A stretch of DNA of 64,000 nt from Hirudinaria manillensis (lineage: Eukaryota; Annelida; Clitellata; Hirudinida; Hirudinidae). A program made the position numbers and the translations under genes. Position 1 is the stretch's first letter, and each line of letters starts with the position of its first letter. The notes under the pieces were generated by a model, which was not told the DNA's origin, made no database searches, and saw only the letters and a list, made by a program, of their open reading frames with translations. This document shows, piece by piece, positions 1 to 13,015 of this stretch. The DNA lies in contig CM067533.1 in the NCBI GenBank assembly GCA_034509925.1, forward strand, positions 7,198,535-7,262,534, read 5' to 3'.

Positions 1-482
1 TCCTCAAGAGAGGAGATTTATGTAGCGCATAACGCCATCCGAAAAAGAACTTCTTTCGTTTCATCTTCCGGCGGTCGATAATTTGCCGCCACTTCTGCAA
101 AAAAGTTCGATAATCGTCTGCTAAAAAGGGATTTTCATTTTACCCTTGAACGAAAGAGTGGTTAAGAAAAAAAAGAAGAAGAAGATGATGAAAAGAATTG
201 CCGCCTATTCTAGGAACGTTCGTCTGCTTTCAAACTTCAGAAATCATTTTATATGATGATAATGATAATGATGATGATGACGATGACGACGATGATGATG
301 ATGATGAGTGAATTTATATAGCGCCGTAAATCAGATCTAATATTTATCTTTTAGAAAACAACGTGACAATATTTTTAGAAATTTTTACCGAGCATTTCCT
401 TCCATCATATTTTTCACCGATTTTGACTCATTCCTCCAGGCAACCATTTCAAGGGGTCAAGAGGTCAAGTAGCGGGTCAAAT

Positions 483-492
483 GTCACGTGAC
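483..492. promoter_or_regulatory. Perfect palindromic E-box GTCACGTGAC
   Basis: The ten bases GTCACGTGAC are the core of the CLEAR/M-box site bound by MiT/TFE and related bHLH-Zip factors. No gene starts nearby, so function is unsupported. Confidence 0.3.
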
Positions 493-561
493 TTCAAACA
501 TACGCTACCCGATGATCGCATCTGACTGCTGTTCGCCAGAGTTTCTCACGAAATAACGTGC

Positions 562-760
562 GATAATGATAATGATAATAATGACAACGATGATGATGAT
601 GATGATGAGGAGGAGGAGGAGGAAGAGGAAGAGGATGATGACGATGACGATAATGATGCTAACAATGCTTTAATGAAGGATGAAGAGATGAGGAGATAAA
701 GATGATGGCGATTATGATGATGATGATGATGATCATGATAATAATATTTATTGGCGCTGC
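562..760. repeat. GAT/GAG/AAT trinucleotide microsatellite
   Basis: An imperfect run of GAT, GAG, GAA and AAT triplets. The reverse strand reads as a poly-Ser frame of 110 codons, which is a by-product of the repeat. Confidence 0.9.
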
Positions 761-1802
761 TGATGATGATGACGTTTTGACCAGGTTCAGAGGTTAAAGG
801 TCGCATACATTCCAAGTGGAATGTTCTCCAAAGAACAGCAACAGAGGAATGTGAAGATTTACTGACAACAAGGTTCAATCCTGGATGAACAAAAGCTTGT
901 TGATTGTTCTTTTTTGAGAATAAATGAGAAATAAGAAGAAAATAAAAAAAAATATATTATAGAATTATTTTGTTTAAAATCTGGTATCACACCAGCGGCG
1001 TAAACAATCGTGGCTTGTGTTTATACGGTTCGACAAGTGCAGACATTACGTCACCTGACATTAATCTTGTTATTATTAGAAATTATTCTCAATTTTTTTG
1101 CAAGTATTAGAAATATTTTGACAAAATAAATATATTATCTAAGAGTCAGTGTAATTATTTGAATAATAAGCGAATAAGATGTGACGTCACCTTTTAATCA
1201 CACTGCTTAATCACACATTTATATAGCGCACCACACCCTTTCTTGTGGCGCCCCCTGGGGCTTATGGAAGGCGTCGTGAATTGCGGTGCATTACGTCTGT
1301 TGCCTCAATCACCGCACGCAGATAATGCATCATGATTGAAAGCTTTGAATTCTCTCAGCATTTTTTTCTTAAATAAATTCACAAAAATAAAACAAGTATA
1401 ATTATTATAAACAATATTATTTAAATATAAACAACATTATAAATAATTAAAAAGCTTTTAAATATTAAAGTTATAAAACGGATTAAATTCAACAATATTA
1501 ATTACCATTATTGATTATATTATTTAATTCATATATTATATTATATAATTTATATTATTTATTAAATTACGTCTGAGAGGGCGTTGAGTGCAGCATTCCA
1601 CGCCGATCCATGTTCCCTTCCAATCACTTCCACTTGTACACAAAGCAATATCCGACGTGCAAGCACATCCTGCCACCTGGCGACCTTTTCAGGAACACCT
1701 GGGATGCATTTCCTCCTTAAAAGTCCTGGATAACACGTGCACGTTTCATGAGTAACTTATGCAACCGATACTGTTGCTGGTCCCCCGGCAAATCGTACTT
1801 CA

Positions 1803-1900
1803 ATGGATGGAAGGGTGGATGGATGGATGGATGGATGGATGGATCGATGGATGGATGGATGGATGGATGGATGGATGGATGGATGGATGGACTGTCGGAC

Positions 1901-1932
<32 letters not shown>

Positions 1933-2012
1933 TGACGGACTGTCGGACGGATAGATGGACGGACTATCGGACGGATGGACGGACGGATGGATGGATGGAT
2001 GGATTGATGGAC
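1803..2012. repeat. GGAT tetranucleotide tract with CGGAC variants
   Basis: About 200 bp of GGAT units interrupted by GGAC and TCGGAC variants. Because the unit is four bases, all frames stay open for long stretches, giving spurious (WMDG)n or (IHPS)n peptides. A similar tract lies at 11238-11402. Confidence 0.95.
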
Positions 2013-3809
2013 GGTAGGAACGAACGAAAAGGTCGAGGATGGATCAGACGTTGAAAGGATGGATGGCAGGAAGAATGAACAAAAGATAAATGGGGGGCAA
2101 GCCAATCCGATGAAAGCACTTGAAAGCTCAGATGGAGAGATAAAAATCAATGCACCAACTTTAAAAAGATTTCTTGGAAAAACGTTTTCCAACAGGAGTA
2201 TCAGGTTACGTGACCGCTCCATTTATCTCCGTGAAAAGACGAGACCCGAGTGGAAACCCCGCCGACACGCACTTCCCCACCCGCAGATGAGGTCATCGAG
2301 GTCAAGGATGTCCGAGAACACGTGACCACTTAAAGATCCAATGACATGGCAGGCCTATGACATGAATTTCCTGCCCTTTTCCGGGAGGAATCCACCTGAA
2401 GGGTTCTCATCAATTCAGTCCTGTGGTCACGTGATCATCAGAGATTCCAACGTCAGACTGGAAATAGGGAAACAAATGCCTTTAATTAATATTCGTGACG
2501 AACGTGTAGCTTGTCCGTCATAGTCGTCGTCATCATTATCATTGTCACCGTCATCGTCGTCGTGGCGTCACAAATATGGCCAAAGCCATCATCTTCTTAA
2601 TTAGCATTACCTCGTTACGAAACCTAGTTGCTTTGTGTTCCTCTCGTCATATCGAAACAAATTCTAAACAATGAATTTCATTATTTGGATCACAATCAAA
2701 CTCATCTTCGCATTCCTTCAAACCCCACCGCCATCACCGTTACACACCATCGTCGTCATCATGGACATCATCAGAAAGATTAGTTTCAAGATCGTAGACT
2801 TAGATCGCATGTTACAGATCCATAAGTCACCTGGAAGATTTTCTTTGGGACATTTCCACACTCAGAAAGGATTGCACTTGTAATTCATTTATCCAAGACT
2901 TCCAAAGTCCAATGAAGGGGAAGTGGATTAGAATTTACTTGGGATTGTGATTGGACCACGTTTGGAATGCATTTCAAATCCGCAACGTTTTAAAGCGCTA
3001 AATCCTGATAAGAGGAATACTCAGTTCCAATATTTGAGTGCCTATTTTATGTCATTCATCGATACCTTTTCGGCACTCCATCTATCAGGAGAATCGGATT
3101 CTTCCGTAATCTTTGGAAGTACAAAATGCCTTAATAATGAATCCAAAAAAAGATACCATAGATAAAGTAAATAAGCATTGTATTTATACAAAAGATTGTT
3201 TCACAAAACATACGTGGCTGATGAAACCGTAAGATTCGAAAGCAATTAATCTTTAATTTATTAACAAGGATGAGCGCGAACGCAGATCCCATAAACTCAA
3301 AAACTACGCGCCCGACTTACCCCTCTTAGGGTAATCGCAGGATTCAGCCACCCCAATGTGCAATGGGTGGCCTCCTCCTGGGAGGATCGCCTCCTTGATC
3401 ACGATTTCCCGCGCCAAGTAAGTATGCATTTCTCGCTCAGAGTATCACTTTTCTATACCTCGGCAAACTTCATCAGAGGTGACCTTTTTGTAAATATTTA
3501 TTTTAATTTATTCAAATTTTTAATACATTCATATTTTTTTTACTAAATACAAATAATAAAATAACTCCGATATCGTTTAGCAGATTAAAATTACTTGTAA
3601 TACTTGAATTTATAGTCTTTATTGTCGGAAATTTTGATTTATTAAAATTATTCAAATTTCATTAACATAATTTGATCAACATTAATTAACTTTAACTATT
3701 AACAATTAACACAATAAATATGAACCTCAGAACTTTGTTTCTCACGTAACCCAGACAAAGGTATGATGGACTGATTGAACAAGGGAATTGCTGGCTAATT
3801 CTTCGAGTG

Positions 3810-3810
<1 letters not shown>

Positions 3811-3841
<31 letters not shown>

Positions 3842-3935
3842 GTATGAATGAGTGTACGAATGAATGAGTGGATGAATGAATGGATGGATGAGTGAATAAA
3901 TAAATGAATGATTGATTGAATGAACGAACGAATGA
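3811..3935. repeat. GATT then GAAT/GGAT tetranucleotide tract
   Basis: A run of GATT units followed by degenerate GAAT and GGAT units. Overlapping minus-strand frames are repeat artefacts. Confidence 0.9.
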
Positions 3936-5014
3936 TGGGTGAGTACTTCAAGCACCTCTGGTACTAGGTCGTAAACTTCAATGATTTTTATCGCTTCTCG
4001 TTATCTCCTGCTAGTCATTTCAAAGTTCAAAGATCAAAGTTCACGATGAAAACATAAAGTTGCAATTTCCCTCCCTTAATTGTCGTGATTATGTAAACAA
4101 TAAACAATAAACAATTATTTATTTTATGTAATTTAATTAAGCTCACACAGACCAGTAGTTTAGGGCATGTGAAAGTTTAACTTTGATCCAGGGGACTATT
4201 TCTTTTCTTTTCTTTTTTATGCATTTCACCTGAACCTAAAACTAATTTCTTCATTTAAAATTTAAAACGAAAATTTTCGGACGCCAAGAATCCAATTTAC
4301 GATGCGCAGACAAAAATAATTACTTCAAAAAAAAAAAAAAATAATAAGCATAAGCTGAGTCCATAAACAACATAATAAGCCAATTACTGCTTTCTCAGGC
4401 CTAATTGAGGCCCAACAAATGCCTAATGAAAAGTAACGATGCGGTTTTCCCGAAATTATCCGCTTTCGACGCCGGAATTGGCTGGAAAGAGTTTCAGTTG
4501 TTTGCACCGATGCTATTGGAAATGGAAAAATAGGCGCCGAGTGATGATCCTTCTATGCATCATCATCACTATCATCACCACCACCATCATCATCATCATC
4601 GTCGGATTGATGAACATCTCATCTTCTTCTTCTTCTCCTGGCCTAAAAAACAAGCACGTGTTTCTAATTAGAAGTACGGGCCTCCATGTTCTTTGCATCC
4701 TTCGAACCTGTGTCTGGTTCTCTGGTGTTCCGTTCTCTTCTGCTTCTCTTTAGGCGCTCCAGTTTAACAACTTCTAGAGCAGGTCTTTCATGTTTATCTG
4801 AATTAATTAATTGTTTTTTAATGATTATTCATGAGATTAAATTAAATTAATTATAAGGAGTTAATGGAGTAAAATTACAGCCTCTAATCGGGCTCATTAT
4901 CTTACTCCTCCTCTTTCATTTCTCCTCATTCTCTCCTTCAATCCCTCTCTCCGACTGCACACCATCTCGCAGCAGCAAAAGTTTTCCAGCTTTGCAATTA
5001 CCTGGAAGCCTGGA

Positions 5015-5022
5015 TATAAAAG
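5015..5022 (+). promoter_or_regulatory. TATA box of the protocadherin gene
   Basis: TATAAAAG is a consensus TATA box about 190 bp before the chosen start codon. Transcription would begin near 5045. The predicted leader contains a short upstream frame (ATG at 5109, stop four codons later), which could dampen translation. Confidence 0.5.
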
Positions 5023-5212
5023 TGAAGCTAAGGCCTGTTCTGTGCTACCATCACCTCAAGTCTTGAATCCCCTTTGTCTCCGTGTTTTCGTAAAAACTCC
5101 AGTAAACAATGGAGAAGTGAGAGTGGGCTGGAAACATTGAGTTGCTGTTGTTGTTGCTATTGCTGGGTTTATTTATTTATTTGTTTTTTTTTTTTAAATT
5201 ATTTCTGCGAAA

Positions 5213-8200
5213 ATGTGTACGAGTATCGTGTCGAGTTTGAACGCGTTTATTTGTCTGGCAATCGTTATCGAGTCGACCCGCGGGATGTCGCTAAATTTAG
5301 AAATGGAGGAAGAAATCAATCCGCCAGTCTTGGTCGCCAACATCGTAAAGTCCCTCCGCTTGGCGGATGAATACGACCGGCAAGAAGTGGATCAACTCAG
5401 GTTCGTTTTGTTGTCGCGTTCGTCGGAGAGGAAGTCATCCATAGGATCGGTGAAGTCAGGTAATCCGTACTTCACGCTCGGGAATGATTCCAGTGAGATT
5501 TTCCTATCGAAGAAGATCGACAGAGAAAAGGTTTGCGAAGCGGAGATGGACAGGTGCGTACTCCACCTTCAGGTGGCCATTTTTCCAATACCTAGATTCC
5601 TGAGGGTCATCAACGTACACGTTACAGTCCTGGACGTCAACGACAATCCGCCAAAGTTTGCAGCCATTTCTCCATACGTAATGGAGATTCCAGAAGATGC
5701 ACCTGTAGGAAGTGCATTCATCCTGCCAGCAGCTTTCGATCCTGACTCTCCGGCGAACGGCATCAAGAGATACGAGATCACACACCCGCATTCAGAACAG
5801 CTTCCGTTTTCCTTGCAAAGCAACAACAACAACAACAGCAGCAACAGCGCCCATTTTGTCATCCCTCGCTTGATACTAACGAGACCATTGGACCGGGAAA
5901 CCAGGGAACTGTTCGAGTTCCAAGTAGACGTCTTTGACGGCGGACGACCGGCACTGACGGACACCATTCTGCTTAGGATCGTCGTTCTCGACGTTAACGA
6001 CAATCCGCCTCAGTTCCGCGACCACTTCATCCACGTCAGAGTCCCGGAGAACGTCACGGCGGGCAGCGTCGTGGCCGTCGTCATGGCAACGGACGGCGAC
6101 GCCGGCCAGAACGGTCGAGTGACTTACTCGCTGGAAGCGAGGAGCGGTGGAAGTCACCATTTCGATATAGAACCCGATACCGGGGAACTCTACGTCGTCA
6201 GACGACTGGACCACGAAACGCGAGACCGATTCGACTTGAAGGTCCTGGCCAGAGACGGAGGCAGTCAGGTCATGACCTCGTCGTGCGACGTCATCATCGA
6301 CGTTGTTGATGTCAACGACAACGCTCCTCACATCACCTTGGCAACCACCTCGGTTCGCCTGGAGGTGATGGAGAACCAACCCCCGGGAGAGTTCGTGGCT
6401 TTCGTCTCTGTGGAGGATCTCGATCCCGGAGATGGAGGGATATGGAACTGTGAGCTGATTGGCCAGGATTCAGAGAGCTTCCTGTTCGAACCCCTCAACG
6501 GAAACGATGGTGGGCAGTACAAGTTGTTAACCTCGGCCCCTCTGGACAGAGAACTCAAGGACGAAGTGTCGGCATTAATAACCTGCGTCGATGAGGGAAT
6601 CCCTCCTCTGATTGGTTCGAAGGAGGTCAGGGTCAGAGTTCTCGACGCCAACGATAACGATCCCCGCTTCACAGAGGATGTTTATTACTTTGAGTTTCAT
6701 GAAAACAATAAGGAGGGTTTTGAAATTGGAAAGTTGCAGGCAATCGATCCTGACGACGGATTAAATGGAAAAGTGTTCTACTCCATCAACAACCATTCCA
6801 GCATATCAGAGCTGGATTCGCTCTTTGAACTGAATCCCGAAAGCGGCTACTTGTACGCTAGGCTATCTCTTGATCGAGAATACAGACAGGACTACCAGTT
6901 CGAAGTAGTGGCGACGGATCGTGGATCTCCGAGTCGATCGTCGACATCGTTCGTCCGTCTCCAACTTCTCGACCTGAATGACGAGATCCCGACGTTTTCC
7001 AGCTCCGTATTCACGTTCGGAACCTACGAGAACCAACTTCCTGGGGTGGAAATTGGCCAAATTTCAGCCCACGATCGTGACCTTCCCCCCTACGACGGCA
7101 TCAGATTCGCAATCGATCGCTTCCACGACGTCTTTTCCATCGACGAGCGTTCTGGACGACTATCCGCTCTCGTCTCGCTCGACAGAGAGGTTGTCCAGTC
7201 GTACGCTTTTAAAGTCTTAGCCTGGAATGACGATCCTTCGATTTCGGAAGCTCCTACGTCTTCCACCTCCGTGACGGTCGTCGTAGCGGACAGAAACGAC
7301 AACACGCCGACGATTCACTTTCCACAAGCGGGTCGCAACGACACGGTCCAAGTTTCGAGCAAAACTCCGGTTGGCAAACACGTCACTCAAGTGGTAGCTA
7401 CGGACTCTGACGTGGGTTCGAACGCCAACCTGCGCTTCGTGGTCGTTCGCTCCAAGCAGGAAGAACCGCTCAAGTCTACTCCCCTATTCGACGTCGATCC
7501 GTGGTCAGGTTACGTCATCGTCACGTCAGACTTGAGTCATCATTCCGATCATTTTGAGGAATTGAACGTCATCGTACATGACGAGGGAACTCCGAAACTG
7601 TCAGCCGTCTGCAAACTCAAAATTATCGTCAACTCTTCCATGGGCAACAACTCCCCCTCCTACTACCCGTCATCGTCGTCGTCAGGATCTTTCCAGCTGG
7701 AAAACTCGTCGTCATCGAAGCCATCCCAATCATTCTTTTCCATCCTCATTAACTTCCCGGTATCGCTAATGGTTCTCGTCTCAGCGATGGTCGGAACTCT
7801 CCTGATATTCTTACTCGTCGTCGTCGTATTTGTCGCCTGCTACAACCGGCGCCAAAGAGCCAAGCAGGCGAAATTTCATCGACCACTTTGCAGGCCACCC
7901 GACTTAATGTACATCCCGAAATTCGCCCTCAAAAAGCCTCAGGGGGCTCGGGCCGGCCCCGAAGATCTGCCTCAGGGTAGCGGAAAGACGAAGACGATGC
8001 CGAGTGCCAGATTCGCCGTAAAGGATTTAACTTTCCACAAGGAAAAATATTTTCTCACTTCCAAGAAATTCAAAAACAAAAAAGTTGTCTGCGATCACGA
8101 TTTCTTCTACTATAACAACAACAACAGCAACAACAACAACATGTCTGGGGTGAGTAGCATTTCACTGGAGATTATGATGATGATGATGATGATGATGATG

Positions 8201-10415
8201 ATAACGAAAATGATAACGATGATGATGATGTTCATGATGACGATGACTTTGAAAAATTAATGATTTAGCCACTTATATGAAATTATTATAATCAAGACCA
8301 TGATAATGACATCGATTTTAAATTATTATTTATTTTTAAGATAGTTAAAACAACCAAATTTTTGCTATTTAATACCAATCAATTTAAAATATTTTAAGCA
8401 ATTTTCACGAATTTCAAACGTTAACTGACATCAGTCATCAAAGAATGACAGAGCTCCGTCAAAGCAAAGGAACAGATTGAGTCTTCCAGGTCAACTCATC
8501 GTCCACGACAACTCGAACAACAACAACAGGAAAATGCCGTCAGACGACAATCGCAGAATCTCAGAGTCTGGCGGGAACCGGTTGAAAACATTTTCTCACG
8601 AGGACGGCTGTTGCTGGCAACATTCCAACAAGTTTCTCCAGCAGCCTCAACAAGACAATCTTCAGGCACCCAATGCGGATGCAAAAATCATTCGACAACT
8701 GGAGCAACAACAACAACTCCAACAGCAACAACAACAACCTCAACAGCAACATCAACAACATCAACTACAAGACTGCAATCATCAAAACAAGTCTGACAAT
8801 TGTTGCGAGCAGAAGGAATTCTGTGTTGTGCCTTCAGAAGCGATGCACGGTTTCCATGGCAACGTGACCAGGAAGAATTCCAAGCACAAGAGCATAAACA
8901 CGTCTCAGGTTCGACAACAATTACTCTTTAATTTGGTTACAACAGCAATTACATGCATAATTTACATCTCGGTTTACAATTATGTTTACGAGTGTGTGCA
9001 GATCATCACTTGTTTTGTTAATAATAATAATAGTTAATTTATATATTTATATAATTTATATATTATTCTAGACTATAATTATAATTAAATAATTATAATT
9101 AATTATAATTATTCTAGACTATAATTATAATTAAATAATTATAATTAATTATAATTATTCTAGACTATAATTATAATTAAATAATTATAATTAATTATAA
9201 TTATTCTAGACTATAATTATAATTAAATAATTATAATTAATTATAATTATTCTAGACTATAATTATAATTAAATAATTATAATTAATTATAATTATTCTA
9301 GACTATAATTATAATTAAATAATTATAATTAATTATAATTATTCTAGACTATAATTATAATTAAATAATTATAATTAATTATAATTATAGTCTATAATGT
9401 CTTATCTGTCCATAATATAATCAATGTTGCTGTTAATAATACGATTTGCCCGAGTAACGACATAAAAAAAAGTAAAATTATAAATAAAAAACATAAAAGG
9501 TTATTAAAATAAAAATATTGGTTTTAATAAAAATAAAAAGACTCTTTAAGATGTTAAAACATTATTCTTTTCTCTCATTCATTAACGACAATAGCTTGAT
9601 AATGATGACGATGACAATAATAATAATAATATTATTAATAACAATAATAATAATATTATTAATAACAATAATAATAATATTATTATTAATAACAATAATA
9701 ATAATAATATTATTAATAACAATAATAATAATAATAAAAATAATAAACATAATAAAAAAAATCATCATCATAACCATCGTCATCGTCGTTGTTGTTGTGA
9801 CCCCTTATCGTCATCATCACTACCACCATCATCATCACCAATACTATATCACCATCACCATCACCATCATCATCATCACAGTCCTTAAATAAACTGTCTC
9901 CACTAATCGTGCTGGTAATAAATCAACCAAACAATAAATAAATAAATAAATAAATATAATTCATAAATAAATCATGCAGATAAGTTACTCATCGTCATCG
10001 AACGACACCCACCCAAGCGTGGCGACTCGTTCCACATCGGTGAACAGCAGTCACGAAAACTGCTGCAACGACCAGGATGATGATGATGAAGAACAGCCGA
10101 GTAATTTATGAATTAGAATTTAAATTAATAAATTACGATTACAAATTAAATACGATTAATTATTGGTAAAATGATTATATGTATAAATAATATTTAATAA
10201 TATAATTTCCTTAATTTTTGTAATAAATAAAAATTATTTATGAATTATAAATTATTATTATTATTATTAAGAGACTATAAATTGTTATTATTTTTAATAT
10301 TATTATTATTATTATTCCAGCGTTCACCCTGGCGACGAAACCGAAACCGTTGGACCATCCGAACACGTCACGTTGGCTTAATTACGTCAGCGTCGATCCA
10401 CCTAGCGAATGTTAA
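5213..10415 (+). CDS. Delta-type protocadherin, seven cadherin repeats, four coding exons
   Basis: Calcium-dependent cell-adhesion protein of the plasma membrane. Exons I place: 5213-8149, 8435-8908, 9980-10100, 10321-10415 (junction phases 0, 0, 1; 1208 residues). A signal peptide (about 1-24) leads into seven cadherin repeats. Their boundaries show the calcium motifs DVNDNPP (about 141 and 259), DVNDNAP (365), DANDND (478), DLNDE (586) and DRNDN (692), and the seventh repeat lacks the terminal motif. A hydrophobic transmembrane helix (about 845-875) is followed by a basic stop-transfer run. The ectodomain and membrane span lie in one exon, as is typical of protocadherins. Seven repeats match the delta-1 type (PCDH1/7/9/11 in vertebrates). 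The tail is rich in Asn, Gln and Ser and ends DPPSEC. The frame runs past 8149 to 8260 only into a GAT/ATG repeat; I treat that as intron. Tail exons are inferred from splice sites and phase, so they are less certain than the ectodomain. Confidence 0.9.
9065..9390. repeat. Seven-copy 46-bp AT-rich minisatellite
   Basis: CTAGAC recurs at 9068, 9114, 9160, 9206, 9252, 9298 and 9344, exactly 46 bp apart. The intervening TATAATTATAATTAAATAAT-type sequence is nearly self-complementary, and the array ends with the reverse complement of its unit start (ATAGTCT). Units appear identical by eye. It lies in a protocadherin tail intron. Confidence 0.95.
9610..9880. repeat. AAT microsatellite followed by TCA/TCG microsatellite
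   Basis: AATAATATTATTAATAAC-type units occupy 9615-9745. Triplets of TCA, TCG and ACC follow at about 9762-9880. Both lie in the intron between protocadherin tail exons 2 and 3, and the open frames across them are artefacts. Confidence 0.9.
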
Positions 10416-10472
10416 AAAAACCATTTCAAAAGGGTTTATAATTATGAATTAATAATTATGATAAGCGTGGAG

Positions 10473-10509
<37 letters not shown>

Positions 10510-11237
10510 TTAATATTAATAATATTTATTGTTAGATATTTTTTTTTCGTTTGGAATTTCCAACTCGTTATTTATAAAATAAATAATTATTAATAAATTT
10601 ATTTAAACATTTTAAGTTGTTTGCGTTATTTTACATAAGATTCCTTCGATTTATTCGGTTTATTTTTGTAATTGAAGTTTTAATTCGAAATTTTTCAAAA
10701 TGATTTTCATTTTATTGATAATTTTATTGGTAATTCTTGAAAAATTAATGATTTCAAGTTGTTTACTTCTACGAGCGAATAAAGAGTTTGGTAAATAAAT
10801 AAATGAATAAATAAATAAATAAATAAATAAATAAATTAATTAATTAGCTAAATAATTAAATATTCAAAATTTAAATTGGACATCCAAGTTGGAGTATTTC
10901 CTTCCCCCAAAAATGTTCACCTTTTTTTTTGTATCGCGATGAAATACAAATTGCATGCAAAACAAACAAACGACTTCTTCCGTAGTTCTTCTGTTTTATT
11001 CTTGCATCATTAGTATTCATTCATTTGTTTGTTTGAACCTTTGTATGTCCAATTGTATTCCTGTATTTCGTTTGTTTTTTTTTTTGTTTGTTTATTCTTA
11101 AACGTGTAGGCGAGTGCGGTGGTACCTCATTATGTAGTTGATAAGACCACCCACGCGATTCAGAGTTGACTCTTTCCATTTGAACCAGTCCGGATGTGGA
11201 TGCGTTCCTATTAAGGACTTCTAATTCTTCGTTTACC

Positions 11238-11365
11238 AACGATGGACGGACGGACAGATGGATGGATGGATGGATGGATGGATGGATGGATGGATGGATG
11301 GATGGATGGATGGATGGACGGACGGACAGATGGATGGATGGATGGATGGATGGATGGATGGATTG

Positions 11366-11402
<37 letters not shown>
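11238..11402. repeat. GGAT tetranucleotide tract
   Basis: About 165 bp of GGAT with GGAC and CAGAT variants, in the same orientation as the tract at 1803-2012. Its minus-strand frames read (IHPS)n. Confidence 0.95.
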
Positions 11403-11404
<2 letters not shown>

Positions 11405-12009
11405 TGTGGATGGACAGCTAATAATGAATAATAAGGATATGGATGCGTTTCCATCAAGAACTTCCAACTGAATGTCCATCAACGTTGTCATTGAGTTCTA
11501 AATAATTAGTCTCTCGAGAAAACCTTTTCCTTACCACTATCACCATCGTCATCATCACGATCGTCATCACCATCGTCATCATCATCATCGTCGTCGTCAT
11601 CGTCGTTGTCGTCATCGTCGTCGTCGTCATCATAGCAATTATTCATGTAGAAACTGTTCTAAGAAGCACTGCATTAAACAGTGAAAACAAATTTGTCTTG
11701 GAATAAATTATTGTTGCGTGGCAAAAAAAAATTTGAAAAAAAAATTCAAGTCATATTTTGCGAACAAAGTTTTCGAGCAGGAAGTATTTACGGAAAATTC
11801 CATTAACGTCCATCTTCCTCCCCCTCCTCCTCCTCATCATCGTCGTCGTCGTCATCGTCATTCTCATCTACACAAATATCGCTCAAACACTCTCGAAAGA
11901 GCGATTCAGGAAAATTGTCCCTGACGAATTGTCCCTCAACCCGTACCTAAAACCCCTGGCAAACAAAAACACCCACCCACCCACCAATACACCCACCCAA
12001 TCAACCCAT

Positions 12010-12189
12010 CCTCCCCAAGCAAATCCACCCGTTCCTAACCGGAAAGCAAGAGCCAGACAACCCATGGCGTCAAATTTGACGACGTCACGAATCCACCGAG
12101 CAGTGCGCATGCACATCGCTTCATATTTGCCTTCGACAGACGACTGTGACGCACATTCCAGTGATGGACGGACGCCATGGAATTGTTGA
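12010..12189 (+). other. Exon-like island, unknown
   Basis: A balanced-composition stretch inside AT-rich DNA. The plus frame reads ...PVPNRKARARQPMASN... and ends at a stop at 12187-12189 after a Ser/Asp/Cys-rich end. It could be a terminal exon of an alternative protocadherin tail, or a pseudogene fragment. No family recognised. Confidence 0.25.
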
Positions 12190-12848
12190 TTCTCTTCTCG
12201 CTTTTTGTAGCTAATAAATCGTTATTTAAATGTTAATTAAATGTTTTAAATGAATAATTGTTTATTTCAGTCTTAAGATTTTGAAAGGAAGGTTTAAATC
12301 AAATAATATATAATATAAATTAATTAATTTTATCGATATAATTAGTTTTCATAAAATTTGAAACATTTCTGCTCACTAAATTCCAATGAATTCTTGGAGG
12401 TAAACATTTTTACAATTTAAAATCATATATTTGTTATTTAAATTAATAAATTTCTTAAATAGGATAATATATTCAGGATTTAAAATAATAAATTACTTAA
12501 ATAAAATAATATATTCACGATTTTTAAATATTGCATTTCTCAAATAAAGCATTATATTCGCGATTTTTAAATGGCATATTTCCTACTGGAAAATTTAAAT
12601 TCTTTCAGCGCGTCGTTGAATTAATTTATTTTTAAATTTTAAAATAAAGGAAAATATTTTTAAATTTTTATTTTAAATTTTTTATTTTAAATTTTTTATT
12701 TTAAATTCTTGATTTGACGACGAAGAAATGACGTTTTGTTTTAAAATTATTTGCAAATAAATTTCATTCTTTTCAAGAAATTTCCTTTCAAGAAACACAT
12801 ATGCAAAGTCATGACCTGCAAACCTGGAAAAATGCAAATATTAAACAA

Positions 12849-12852
<4 letters not shown>

Positions 12853-12891
<39 letters not shown>

Positions 12892-12913
12892 GAATAATAA
12901 TAATAATAATAAC

Positions 12914-12952
<39 letters not shown>

Positions 12953-12953
12953 C

Positions 12954-13013
<60 letters not shown>

Positions 13014-13015
13014 GT
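12853..13015. repeat. TAA microsatellite, about 160 bp
   Basis: Nearly pure (TAA)n with a few AGA, CAA and CAT interruptions, followed by a TTA-type run at 13237-13310. Poly-Ile and poly-Tyr frames over it are artefacts. Confidence 0.95.

Larger units (their letters stand above)
1..4980. other. Gene-free, AT-rich, microsatellite-rich stretch
   Basis: I see no coding region I can support here. Open frames are short and mostly fall in simple repeats (GAT, GGAT, GATT/GAAT). The segment at 2059-2880 is a little less AT-rich and has open frames of 60-90 codons on the plus strand, but no family is recognisable and no convincing chain of splice sites links them. Several palindromic CACGTG boxes occur (483-492, about 2432-2441). 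Confidence 0.6.

Noticed and set aside
1748..2222. Overlapping 70-140 codon frames on both strands
   Set aside because: They consist of (WMDG)n and (IHPS)n encoded by the GGAT array; stop-free because the unit contains no stop in these frames.
5504..7305. Several 65-167 codon frames antisense to the protocadherin
   Set aside because: Shadows of the strongly coding plus-strand cadherin repeats.
9065..9390. Direct repeats considered as a CRISPR-like array
   Set aside because: The genome is eukaryotic and the copies are contiguous identical 46-mers without unique spacers; it is a minisatellite.
11021..11491. 156-codon minus-strand frame
   Set aside because: Its core is the GGAT array; flanking residues show no domain or splice context.
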